Translations under genes and position numbers: made by a program
The notes under the pieces: generated by a model
Databases searched by the model: none
What the model was told of the DNA's origin: nothing
The model's input: the letters and a program-made list of their open reading frames with translations, nothing else
Source: Phytohalomonas tamaricis
GTDB taxonomy: Bacteria > Pseudomonadota > Gammaproteobacteria > Pseudomonadales > Halomonadaceae
DNA: 64,000 nt
Direction of reading: 5' to 3'
Assembly (NCBI RefSeq): GCF_003012345.1
Contig: NZ_PVRV01000019.1
Location: 310,001 to 374,000 of the forward strand
Shown here: piece by piece, positions 56,458 to 64,000 of the stretch
Numbering within the stretch: position 1 is the first letter of the stretch
Layout: each line of letters opens with the position of its first letter

Positions 56458-57387
56458 ATGCCGATACCCGATTATCAGACGCTGCTGCGACCGCTGCTGG
56501 TGTTCGCCTCAAGCGGAGAGGAGCGCCGCGTACGCGATGCCTACGATGTCCTCGCCGATGCCTTTGAGCTGAGCGAACAGGAACGCCAGACGCTGGTGCC
56601 GAGCGGACAGCAATATCTACTTAACAACCGTGCGACGTGGGCCGTCAGCTATCTGCGCAAGGCGGGCCTGCTCGAATCACGTGGTCGAGGGATCATTGCG
56701 ATCACCTCGCGTGGCCGCGATGCATTGGCCACCGCCGAGCGCATCGATCTAGCCTATCTGATGCGCTTCGAGGAGTTTCGTGACTTTCGACGTCAGGCGG
56801 CCAGTGGGCGCTCGGCAAGCGGCGCCGACAGCCTGATTCAGAAAGTCTATGCCGCCTCGGATGAATCGCTCACCCCTCAGGAGACGCTGGAAGTGGCCTG
56901 GCGAGCGATGCGTGCCGACCTGGAATCCGATTTGATCGACAAGATGCGGCAAATCAATCCGGCGCGCTTCGAGCAGCTGGTCATCGACGTGCTGATCACG
57001 ATGGGCTATGGCGGTGATCGCCATGACGCCGGGCGGACGGTAGGCCGCAGCGGCGATGGCGGCATCGATGGCATTATCAATGAGGATCCCTTGGGGCTGG
57101 ATACCATCTATCTACAGGCCAAGCGCTGGGAAGGTAGCGTAGGCCGCCCCGACGTGCAGAAGTTTGCCGGCGCGCTGCAGGGCAAACGCGCCCGCAAAGG
57201 GGTATTCATCACTACCTCAACGTTTACCAAGGAAGCGGTCGAATACGTGACGCTCATCGATACGCGCATCGTACTGATCGACGGTCAGCAACTGGCCCGA
57301 TTGATGATGGACCATAACGTTGGCGTGTCAGTGGCGAGCACGTTTGAGATCAAGCGCATCGATAGCGATTACTTCCTCGACGACTAA
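56458..57387 (+). CDS. mrr: Mrr-type restriction endonuclease (type IV)
   Basis: A 309-residue protein with an N-terminal Mrr winged-helix domain (about 1-95, including NRATWAVSYLRKAGLLESRGRG) and a C-terminal PD-(D/E)xK nuclease domain from about 175. The catalytic core reads GRSGDGGIDGI then YLQAKRW (D...QxK variant of the Mrr family). E. coli Mrr cuts methylated DNA and can respond to foreign methylases. There is no neighbouring methylase, so it is an orphan defence gene. The ATG at 56458 was chosen; the frame starts eleven codons earlier. Confidence 0.92.
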   Translation: MPIPDYQTLLRPLLVFASSGEERRVRDAYDVLADAFELSEQERQTLVPSGQQYLLNNRATWAVSYLRKAGLLESRGRGIIAITSRGRDALATAERIDLAYLMRFEEFRDFRRQAASGRSASGADSLIQKVYAASDESLTPQETLEVAWRAMRADLESDLIDKMRQINPARFEQLVIDVLITMGYGGDRHDAGRTVGRSGDGGIDGIINEDPLGLDTIYLQAKRWEGSVGRPDVQKFAGALQGKRARKGVFITTSTFTKEAVEYVTLIDTRIVLIDGQQLARLMMDHNVGVSVASTFEIKRIDSDYFLDD

Positions 57388-57433
57388 TTTCTTGCCCTTC
57401 GCCACGACAGTCGATGCCTTAACGTCGCCGCCT

Positions 57434-58690
57434 TCACGGGGCTTGTTCTTTCTCGGCAAGCTTCCTTGCCGTCTTCCTCTGCCGGTCGAGCACGCTCATC
57501 AATGGCCCTGATGACACGCCGTGGAAGATAATCGACACAAGAACGATAAAGCTGACCAGGGCCCAGGCGGTATCTATCTGTCCAAACTCCTCTTCATTAA
57601 CCGCATAGGCCAAATAGTAAAACGAGCCGACACCGCGAATGCCAAACAGGCTGACCATGGCTTTCTCATTACGGTGCATCTTCGAGCCGAGCAGCCCGAT
57701 CATTCCCGTGACCGGTCGAATGACAAACAAAATCACCAGTCCGGCGATGGCCATTTTCCAGGTCAAACCATCAAGCATAGGGCCAGCGAGACTACCGCCG
57801 AACAGCACCAAAAGTACCATCATCAACAGGCGTTCAATCTCTTCGGTGAAATCATGCAGCCGAATATGATAATCGTGTTTGTCTTCCTGAGCGCGCAGTA
57901 CCAACGCGCAGACAAATACCGCGATGAACCCGTAACCATGAATCGCCTCGGTACCGGCGTAGGTGATGAAGGTTCCCCCCAGCGCCGCGAACCCCTGCCC
58001 GGTCATCGCCAGCGACATCCGTCCAGTGCGGAACATGAGCACACCCAAGAGCCAGCCGAACAGGCAGCCGGCAGCAGTACCCGCCGCAATGCGCCATAGC
58101 ACGTCCATGGTGAACCAATGCCATGTCCACTCGCCGATCATCGGCCCATTAACCACCATGGCAAGCGCCAGAAACGTGAACGGAAACGCCAGACCATCGT
58201 TGAGTCCTGCTTCGGAGGTCAAGCTGAAACGCACATCGTCGCTAGGCCCTGAGCGCGGCGGCCCGACCTGAACATCAGCGGCCAGCACCGGGTCGGTTGG
58301 TGCAACCACCGCGCCAATGAGCACCGCCGTTTCCCAGGGCAAACCAAGATAGAACACCGCAAGGGCAGCAATGGCCACAATGGTCAGCGGCATAGTGATG
58401 CCAAGCAGCCGCCGCGTATTGGCCCACACCCGCCATTTAAGCGGTTCATCAATTCTAAGACCCGCACCGGCCAGCGAGATGATCACCGTCAGCTCGGTAA
58501 GAACCTCGGTCGTCCCGGGATAGTCGCGTGGCTGTAATCCGCCCTCCCCAATGAACGAGAAGAAGGCGAAGCCGATCGCGATACAGATGATCGGCAATGA
58601 CAGCGGCAGGTTTCTGATCAGAATGGGCACCCAGGCGACCAACAGAATCAGCAAACCAAAACCGCCCATAAAAATGATATGAGGTTCCAT
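57434..58690 (-). CDS. CPA1-family cation:proton antiporter (NhaP-like)
   Basis: A 418-residue inner-membrane antiporter with about twelve helices. The ion-binding helices carry GAVVAPTDPVLAADVQVG near 145 and SEAGLNDGLAFPFTFLA near 175, both typical of CPA1 Na+/H+ or K+/H+ exchangers. The ATG at 58690 starts the first helix; a longer frame upstream is hydrophilic and unlikely. Such antiporters serve sodium or pH homeostasis, sensible for a halophile. Ion specificity is not determined by sequence here. Confidence 0.88.
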   Translation of the reverse strand: MEPHIIFMGGFGLLILLVAWVPILIRNLPLSLPIICIAIGFAFFSFIGEGGLQPRDYPGTTEVLTELTVIISLAGAGLRIDEPLKWRVWANTRRLLGITMPLTIVAIAALAVFYLGLPWETAVLIGAVVAPTDPVLAADVQVGPPRSGPSDDVRFSLTSEAGLNDGLAFPFTFLALAMVVNGPMIGEWTWHWFTMDVLWRIAAGTAAGCLFGWLLGVLMFRTGRMSLAMTGQGFAALGGTFITYAGTEAIHGYGFIAVFVCALVLRAQEDKHDYHIRLHDFTEEIERLLMMVLLVLFGGSLAGPMLDGLTWKMAIAGLVILFVIRPVTGMIGLLGSKMHRNEKAMVSLFGIRGVGSFYYLAYAVNEEEFGQIDTAWALVSFIVLVSIIFHGVSSGPLMSVLDRQRKTARKLAEKEQAP

Positions 58691-59202
58691 CAGGCATAAC
58701 TCCCTATGCCATCTGACCGGGTTCCTTCCCGGCACCAACCGATGCGATGGCCAAGTTAATTCGCAGGCAAAATAATTATCCGTTAAGCGTAGTGCAGAAA
58801 CACTCATGAGTGGCCCACCGCGCTGACGCCTTAAGCGATAACACAGCGAGCGACAACCTGACACGCCTCGTTCGTAATCGAACAGGCACAGGCGGCGCTA
58901 TAGTATGAACCCCGGGCTATACGTGCTTTTTCAGCATTGAGATTCCGGCTCAATCAGCTCAGCGGCCGGGCAACAGATATGGCCCCGGTCGTTGCTTTTT
59001 TGCTCAGCGACGCTTCAGGCTGGCTTTGCGGCGTCAACATTCCAGTCGATGACGGCATGCATTCGCATATCCTCGCCACTCAGCACGGTCTCTAAACACA
59101 GCCGAGCGGTACCATATGACATAAAAAGCCGCCCACAGGCGGCTTTCATGTATCTATCCTTGGCGTTAGGCGCAAGCTCACGCCCAAGGCATGTTAGCCC
59201 TG
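58691..59202. other. Intergenic region between the antiporter and a small lipoprotein
   Basis: A 512-bp region with no convincing gene. It contains the terminator of the 59203 lipoprotein gene (59121-59146) and the antiporter promoter side, all for minus-strand transcription. Short frames here lack ribosome sites. Confidence 0.5.
59121..59146 (-). terminator. Rho-independent terminator of the 59203 lipoprotein gene
   Basis: AAAGCCGCC / GGCGGCTTT perfect stem with a four-base loop and a five-base T-run on the minus strand, 57 bp after the stop. Confidence 0.9.
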
Positions 59203-59388
59203 TTAATACCTGCCAGGCCCACCACCTTGACCGCCGCCATGAGCATCGCCGCCATGTTCGCTACTGCCGTGGTTATTGCCACCGTGTCCACCCCTCGGCC
59301 CTTCATCATCATGGTAAGGAAAGAACATGCATCCGCTCAGTGTCAGCGCCATTGCCAGCGCCGTGAGAGAAACTATTCGCTTTACCAT
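59203..59388 (-). CDS. Small Gly/His-rich lipoprotein, 61 aa
   Basis: A short protein with a lipoprotein signal (MVKRIVSLTALAMALTLSGC). The mature 42 residues are mostly Gly, His and acidic residues with repeated GGHGGN-like units (ten Gly-rich doublets and six His), which could bind metals. An AAGGAG site before the ATG and the terminator behind it support a real gene. No function is known. Confidence 0.8.
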   Translation of the reverse strand: MVKRIVSLTALAMALTLSGCMFFPYHDDEGPRGGHGGNNHGSSEHGGDAHGGGQGGGPGRY

Positions 59389-59706
59389 ACGGGACTCCTT
59401 GTACCAGTATTTTCGATAGCAGGATAACGGTACATCGTGCAGAAAATATGAATGACACCGCTTATGTTGTTACCGAGTAGTTAGTGCATGTCACCGTGTT
59501 CACAACACTTTTTTCCTGTATCCCTCCCTGTACCAAGGCCACCTATCAAGCTTTAGCACTGCATGGCCGATAATTCTGCGACGCCACAAGATGATCATCG
59601 CGTTATATCGTGGCCGTGCGGGCGTCAAAGACAATAATCACTCTGGCCCCTCCCCCTCCATGGGGGGCGGTCACGCTGGGGAATGCCATCCAATGCGTAG
59701 GAAAGC
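59389..59706. other. Intergenic region before the chemoreceptor
   Basis: A 318-bp divergent gap that carries the FliA-type promoter of the chemoreceptor at 59546-59573 and the lipoprotein promoter side. A long C/G-run hairpin-like segment lies near 59646-59672. No gene is apparent. Confidence 0.55.
59546..59573 (+). promoter_or_regulatory. Sigma-28 (FliA) promoter of the chemoreceptor
   Basis: TCAAG at 59546-59550 and a perfect GCCGATAA at 59566-59573 are 15 bases apart. The flagellar sigma-28 consensus places its -35 pentamer 14 bases from an identical -10 octamer. The start codon is 134 bp downstream. Confidence 0.8.
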
Positions 59707-61506
59707 ATGATGAAACTACTCGACAACATGACTGTTCGTGTCAGTTGGACCCTGGTTCTGGCGGTATTCTTTGCTCTGGTGATAGGTGTTAGCGCAATCG
59801 GGATGTACGCCATTCATTACAGCCAGAACGCCCTGCACCGGCTTAATCAGGTCAATGTAGAGCAGCACGCCTCGCTCAACAGGGCGGATATTCAGTTATT
59901 GACGTTGCGCCTGGCCATGGCGAAGCAGTACATCCAGATGACAGCGTCTCCCGCCGCTAACGTAAACAGTGATGTCGAAGTGCAGACGCTAAAGCAGGCG
60001 TTGGAAACGACCCAGGCAACGTTTGAACGAGTTCTGTCACTTCCGGCCCTGCCGGAGTACAAAGATGCCCTCGCCGTCATCACCACCGATTTTGCAAACC
60101 TGGTAGAACAAGGGCTTACGCCGCAGCTAAACGCACTGGGAAGTGGCGATCTGACCGCTTATGCCGCCAGAGCGGCGCAGGTGGAGGCGCTTAGTGCCAA
60201 ACTTCACGACGATGCTGAAACGTTCTTTATCGCAGCCGAAGACGACGGCCGCCGTCTTTATCGTGACGTCAATGGCATGGTGGCGCTATTCAAGCTAATA
60301 ATGGGCGCAGCAATAGCGGGGGCCATCGTGGTGAGTGTCATCGTAATGTGGGGAGTGACCATCAATGTCATCAATCCACTCAAGCGCATCGTGGGCTATT
60401 TCGAGCGCATGGCGAGCGGCGATCTCTCGATGGTGAACGAGCAGCGTGGCAACAACGAAATTGGCAAGCTGTTCGCGGCCTTGTCACGTACGCAACAAAG
60501 CCTTGCACACACCGTCAGCACCGTCCGCGCCAGCAGCAACCACATCAACGGAGGAGCGCGTGATATCGCCAAGGACAACATCGACTTGTCCGCCCGCACC
60601 GAACAGCAAGCGGCTTCTCTGGAGCAAACTGCCGCCAGCATGGAGCAGCTAACCGCTACGGTACAACAAAATGCCGAGAATTCCCGCCTAGCCAGCCAAC
60701 TGGCGTTGGAGGCTTCCACCACAGCACAGCGCGGCGGTAAGGTTATCGGCGAAGTCATGCACACCATGCAGGGCATTACCCAGGGTGCCCACCAGATGGG
60801 CGACATCATCAGCGTTATCGACTCGATCGCCTTTCAGACTAATCTGCTTGCCTTGAATGCCGCTGTAGAGGCAGCCCGCGCCGGTGAACAGGGCAAGGGA
60901 TTTGCCGTTGTCGCCAGCGAGGTGCGTGCCCTGGCCAGCCGTTCAGCGGCAGCAGCCAAGGAAATCCGCGTGCTGATTGATGCCTCGATGACCCGTGTTG
61001 ACAGTGGCTCGACACTGGTCAATCAGGCCGGCGACACCATGAATGACATCGTTGCCGCCGTGCAGCGTGCCACAGAAATCATGGGTGAGATTGCCGCCGC
61101 TTCGCAGGAACAGAGCAGTGGCATCAGCCAGGTCAACCAGGCCATTACGCAAATCGATCAGGTCACACAACAAAATGCCGAGCTGGTCCAGAACGCCGCG
61201 CAGGCTGCGAAAAATCTGGAACAACAGGCAGAAACACTACGAGCATCGGTAATGGTCTTTCAACTGCCGGACATGGTTAGCGAACCCGCCAATCAGCCGG
61301 AACATGCCTTGCAGCGCCATCCGAAGGCCCAACCGGATAGTGACTCTTTGGCCACGGCCTCCCAATCTGCACACCCGCAATCACCTGGCTCTCCTGCGCT
61401 GCCGTCTGACAAAAAACACACACCGGCTCAGCAGAACGGACCGGCACACACACCGGCCAAGGCAAAACCCGTCGTCGTTCATGATGATGAATGGGAAACC
61501 TTTTAG
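59707..61506 (+). CDS. Methyl-accepting chemotaxis protein with CheR/CheB-tether tail
   Basis: A 599-residue inner-membrane chemoreceptor. Helix 1 is at about 12-33, then a periplasmic four-helix-bundle ligand domain (about 35-195), helix 2 at about 198-220, a HAMP domain to about 272 and a cytoplasmic signalling domain with the hairpin tip [35 protein letters not shown] near 375-410. A proline-rich linker ends in DDEWETF, the pentapeptide that docks CheR and CheB in high-abundance receptors. The ligand is unknown. A FliA promoter upstream ties it to the flagellar regulon. Confidence 0.93.
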   Translation: MMKLLDNMTVRVSWTLVLAVFFALVIGVSAIGMYAIHYSQNALHRLNQVNVEQHASLNRADIQLLTLRLAMAKQYIQMTASPAANVNSDVEVQTLKQALETTQATFERVLSLPALPEYKDALAVITTDFANLVEQGLTPQLNALGSGDLTAYAARAAQVEALSAKLHDDAETFFIAAEDDGRRLYRDVNGMVALFKLIMGAAIAGAIVVSVIVMWGVTINVINPLKRIVGYFERMASGDLSMVNEQRGNNEIGKLFAALSRTQQSLAHTVSTVRASSNHINGGARDIAKDNIDLSARTEQQAASLEQTAASMEQLTATVQQNAENSRLASQLALEASTTAQRGGKVIGEVMHTMQGITQGAHQMGDIISVIDSIAFQTNLLALNAAVEAARAGEQGKGFAVVASEVRALASRSAAAAKEIRVLIDASMTRVDSGSTLVNQAGDTMNDIVAAVQRATEIMGEIAAASQEQSSGISQVNQAITQIDQVTQQNAELVQNAAQAAKNLEQQAETLRASVMVFQLPDMVSEPANQPEHALQRHPKAQPDSDSLATASQSAHPQSPGSPALPSDKKHTPAQQNGPAHTPAKAKPVVVHDDEWETF

Positions 61507-61522
61507 TTCTCTGACACTACAA

Positions 61523-61542
61523 CGCCCATGCAAGCATGGGCG
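61523..61542 (+). terminator. Hairpin after the chemoreceptor
   Basis: CGCCCATGC and GCATGGGCG form a perfect 9-bp stem around AA, 17 bp after the stop. There is no T-run, so termination is uncertain. Confidence 0.5.
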
Positions 61543-61569
61543 CTGTAGCTAATGAACACACGCGTCTCG

Positions 61570-61746
61570 TCATGTCTCAGGTGAGTTAGCCATTTCATCA
61601 ATTGAGCAGACCCCGTTTGCAGAAAAGTGTCCTGTCATCCCGTTGTCGGTCACGCAATCCTCACCCTCCTTGGAATTGGCCTTATCGCAGCCCGTCACCA
61701 CGACGAGCGACAATAGCCCTGCCAGCAAAATTGCCGATACCTGCAT
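61570..61746 (-). CDS. Small lipoprotein, 58 aa
   Basis: A short gene read directly from the minus strand. It starts MQVSAILLAGLLSLVVVTGC, a lipoprotein signal with the lipobox VTGC (Cys20), and continues with a short acidic, Ser/Asn-containing region with two more cysteines (about 31 and 47). AGGGAGG lies upstream of the ATG at 61746. Function is unknown. It lies convergent to the chemoreceptor and downstream of the yedK remnant on the same strand. Confidence 0.75.
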   Translation of the reverse strand: MQVSAILLAGLLSLVVVTGCDKANSKEGEDCVTDNGMTGHFSANGVCSIDEMANSPET

Positions 61747-61839
61747 AACGCCTCCCTGCGTTAGTACTTATAAGAAATTCTCACCAGCGTCACATTAGCA
61801 GCATCTATTATACAAACCCGATCTACCATGAAAAGCCGC

Positions 61840-62115
61840 TTATGCCGGATTGATCAGGCTATCATCTTCATCATTGCCAGGCCGATTCACCGAAGTACTG
61901 ACCGGCCAATGTTCAATCCGCTCAGCCGCCGGCGGTTGAATCAGTTGCCGCACCGTTTCCTTATAGGTCAGACCACTATTGAGCCAGTCGTCAATGCAGG
62001 ATTCATCGATTGCCAGCGGCATACGGTCATGCACCTCCCGGGCACTACCTTCGGCGTCACGAGTGATAATCGCCCCCCTCAGCGTCGTACCATCAGCACG
62101 AGGCGCTGGGTGGAC
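61840..62115 (-). pseudogene. yedK: 3' remnant of an SOS response-associated peptidase (yedK/SRAP) gene
   Basis: About 91 codons of open frame with no start retain the C-terminal third of the SRAP/HMCES family: GAIITRDAEG, the conserved REVHDRMPLAI (with the histidine equivalent to E. coli YedK H160), and the closing VSTSVNRPGND. The N-terminal catalytic Cys2 and the Asn/Glu residues of the active site are missing. The frame stops ten bases before the stop codon of the upstream LysR gene. The 5' part was lost when that gene pair came to lie here, or by deletion. Confidence 0.8.
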
Positions 62116-62125
62116 TCATGAACGC

Positions 62126-63073
62126 TCAACGGGCGGTGCCGAGCGTCTCCCGGCTGCAGTTGGCGGTCTCTAATAGCCAGTCGATGAAGCGCGCAACATG
62201 GGGAGGCGCCTCGCCGGTGGCGGGGGTCAGCAGATCGTAGGTCATGGGAGAGGCGAGGACATGCTGCCCGCCGAAGGGGCGAACGAGCACGCCGCTTTCC
62301 AGCCGGTCCATGGCCAGGGGAGGACTTGCCAGCATGATCCCCCGCCCAGCGATCGCCTGATCCATGGCCAGACCGGACATCGAGTAGCGACGCTGCGGCG
62401 CTGCCACCCGGTCGGCAACGCCGGTAGCATTGAGCCATGTCTGCCAGCCCGGGAAGTCAGCGCCCTGCGGTGAGTCCCAGGCGACTTCCAAAAGGGGATG
62501 ATGGGCCAGATCGGCCGGCGTCATGGGACAATCGTATTGCTCCAGCAGGGAGGGCGCACAGACGGGAAACAACTCATCGCCGAACAGGCGGTGACTGTTC
62601 ACCTCCGACCAGGGGCCGCGACCATAGCGGATCGCCAGACGCGCGCCATCGCCCTGCCAGGCGGGCACCGTCAACGACTCGCTGGCCTCCAGTGAGATAT
62701 CGAGACCGCCAATTCTGGCGTCAAAGTCTGCCAGGCGCGGCAACAGCCACAGCTGCAGAAAGGAAGGCAGGACGCTAAGCGTCAGCAGCGGTGTTCGGCG
62801 CGCGCTCTCCCGTGCCGTTACAACACCCGCAGCGATGCGCTCGAGCCCACTGTCGATGTCTCTGGCCAGCTGCCGTCCTGTTTCATTTAACTGCACGCCG
62901 TTGGCGTGCCGAGCAAAAAGCGAGACGCCAAGCCTGTCTTCGAGCTGCTTGATCTGCCGACTGACCGCGCCGGGGGTGACACCCAACCGGCTGGCGGCGT
63001 GCTTGAAGCTTTCCGTGCGGGCTGCCTCAGCAAATGCCCGCAGCGCATTCAGAGGAAGGCGTTCGATTTTCAT
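62126..63073 (-). CDS. LysR-type regulator, GcvA-like
   Basis: A 315-residue regulator with the GcvA-type N-terminus LPLNALRAFAEAARTESFKHAASRLGVTPGAVSRQIKQLED and an effector domain from about residue 95. It ends only a few bases from the yedK remnant. It is divergent from a DMT exporter with a shared 97-bp promoter region, so it most likely controls that exporter. Confidence 0.9.
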   Translation of the reverse strand: MKIERLPLNALRAFAEAARTESFKHAASRLGVTPGAVSRQIKQLEDRLGVSLFARHANGVQLNETGRQLARDIDSGLERIAAGVVTARESARRTPLLTLSVLPSFLQLWLLPRLADFDARIGGLDISLEASESLTVPAWQGDGARLAIRYGRGPWSEVNSHRLFGDELFPVCAPSLLEQYDCPMTPADLAHHPLLEVAWDSPQGADFPGWQTWLNATGVADRVAAPQRRYSMSGLAMDQAIAGRGIMLASPPLAMDRLESGVLVRPFGGQHVLASPMTYDLLTPATGEAPPHVARFIDWLLETANCSRETLGTAR

Positions 63074-63112
63074 GGAATGAGTTTTCCTGAGCCTAGATAT
63101 CCAGATTAATCG

Positions 63113-63133
63113 TTTGGCGACGCCGTCGGCAAA
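63113..63133. promoter_or_regulatory. Near-perfect palindrome in the LysR-exporter promoter region
   Basis: TTTGGCGACG and CGTCGGCAAA flank a single central base, with nine of ten pairs matching. It lies 40 bp upstream of the LysR start and 37 bp upstream of the exporter start. Likely operator for the LysR protein. Confidence 0.5.
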
Positions 63134-63170
63134 TGCTCAACTTGGCGCCTATTACTGCCAGGGGGGCGAT

Positions 63171-64000
63171 ATGCAAAACACCAGACAGTCGAGCCATACC
63201 ACATCAGCAGCATTGGGCGCGTCACGCCGTCACTTGGACCTTCAGGGCAGTGCCCTGATGGTGCTGTTTTGCCTGGCGCTGGGGGCTCAGCAGGTGGCGA
63301 TCAAGATGGTCGCGGCGGATATCCCACCGCTGGCCCAGGTGGCATTACGCTCATTCATGGCGGCGCTACTGGTGGCGGCGCTGGCCTATTGGCAGGGTAT
63401 TCGAGCGACCGATATGCGGGCGCATATCGGCCCGGGCATTCTGGTAGGGCTGAGCTTTACGGCGGAATTCGTCTTCATCGCGTGGGGGCTTAGCTATACG
63501 CTGGCCTCGCACATGTCGGTGTTTCTCTACACGGCGCCGGTGTTCACGGCTCTGGGGCTGCATCTATGGGTGCCGGGAGAGCGGCTGACGCGACGTCAGT
63601 GGCAGGGCATCGGCCTGGCTTTCGGCGGCATGGTGCTTGCCATGGCCCCGTCGACGGATATCGACAATGCCGGCGATATCCTGCGAGGGGATCTGCTGGG
63701 GCTGCTGGCCGGGCTTGCGTGGACGGCAACCACGCTGGTGATCCGTCGCTCCTCGCTGTCCGAGGCGCCCCCGGTACAGACACTGTGCTACCAGCTCACC
63801 GTTGGCGGCCTGCTATTGTTGCCCGCGAGTGTACTGCTGGGCGATCTCGGGCGCATCCAGCTCACCGGCGTCGCGGTCGCCAGTCTCGCCTTTCAGACGC
63901 TGGTCATCTCTTTCGCGGCACTGCTGCTGTGGTTTACGCTGCTGCGGCGCTACCTGGCCTCGCAAGTGGGCATCTTCTCGTTTCTGTCGCCGGTGTTTGG
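63171..64000 (+). CDS. EamA-family (DMT) transporter, 3' end beyond window
   Basis: About 276 residues of a ten-helix drug/metabolite exporter. The first EamA repeat begins about residue 25 (GSALMVLFCLALGAQQVAIKMV) and the second after about 160 (GDLLGLLAGLAWTATTLVI). No stop occurs before the window end. GGGGGG just upstream of the ATG may serve as ribosome site. Divergent from the LysR gene; the exported compound, perhaps an amino acid, is not identified. Confidence 0.88.
   Translation, partial: MQNTRQSSHTTSAALGASRRHLDLQGSALMVLFCLALGAQQVAIKMVAADIPPLAQVALRSFMAALLVAALAYWQGIRATDMRAHIGPGILVGLSFTAEFVFIAWGLSYTLASHMSVFLYTAPVFTALGLHLWVPGERLTRRQWQGIGLAFGGMVLAMAPSTDIDNAGDILRGDLLGLLAGLAWTATTLVIRRSSLSEAPPVQTLCYQLTVGGLLLLPASVLLGDLGRIQLTGVAVASLAFQTLVISFAALLLWFTLLRRYLASQVGIFSFLSPVF

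Overview
The window is a high-GC (about 60 percent) gammaproteobacterial chromosome segment, most likely from the Halomonadaceae (Halomonas / Kushneria / Chromohalobacter / Salinicola type). The pointers are ectoine hydroxylase (ectD), the polA - DUF2782 - thrB order also known from Pseudomonas, a FliA-type chemoreceptor promoter and an otherwise Pseudomonas-like catabolic gene set. No rRNA, tRNA, CRISPR array, insertion sequence or complete prophage was seen. The assignment to a family is inference; no 16S or other marker is present.

Layout. 1-4.2 kb: a molybdenum-hydroxylase operon (paoA, paoB, cut by the window edge) and an EmrAB-type efflux pair. 4.6-7 kb: a three-gene envelope/stress cluster (coiled-coil membrane protein, holin-X family protein, DUF3618 protein) closed by a strong terminator. 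7-9.1 kb: an aldo/keto reductase and a formate/nitrite-type channel. 9.2-19.4 kb: a catabolic island that matches itaconate degradation: itaconyl-CoA hydratase, acyl-CoA dehydrogenase, class III CoA-transferase, citramalyl-CoA lyase and a TRAP binding protein, divergent from a LysR regulator, with an AAHS-family permease beside it and a second CitE-like lyase downstream. 19.5-22.3 kb: an OFA-family permease and a two-gene formate/nitrite channel - cyanase (cynS) operon with a long structured leader.

22.8-36.4 kb is housekeeping and envelope: gnd, polA, thrB, a four-gene translationally coupled operon (GT2, LAB_N protein, ArnT-like transferase, UDP-glucuronate-4-epimerase-like protein) that looks like a lipid-A/core uronic-acid modification system, speA and an RlpA-like lipoprotein. 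36.5-43.4 kb: a fumarylacetoacetase-fold hydrolase, ectD, psiE, cytochrome b561 with yceI, a second aldo/keto reductase, and a lone 3TM-holin-like protein. 43.4-49.1 kb: a complete nickel importer nikABCDE divergent from nikR, with a perfect GTATGA-N16-TCATAC operator between them.

49.1-64 kb: GNAT and nitroreductase genes, a small cationic protein, an Asp-nucleophile alpha/beta hydrolase, a benzoylformate decarboxylase - aldehyde dehydrogenase pair with divergent LysR (part of a mandelate pathway), an Mrr-type restriction protein, a CPA1 antiporter, two small lipoproteins, a chemoreceptor with a FliA promoter and a WETF tail, a 3'-terminal remnant of a yedK/SRAP gene abutting a LysR gene, and a DMT exporter cut by the window end. 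The most interesting points are the itaconate locus with its orphan TRAP receptor, the channel-cyanase operon with its 560-bp leader, the ArnT/uronate operon, the NikR operator and the SRAP remnant marking a rearrangement junction.
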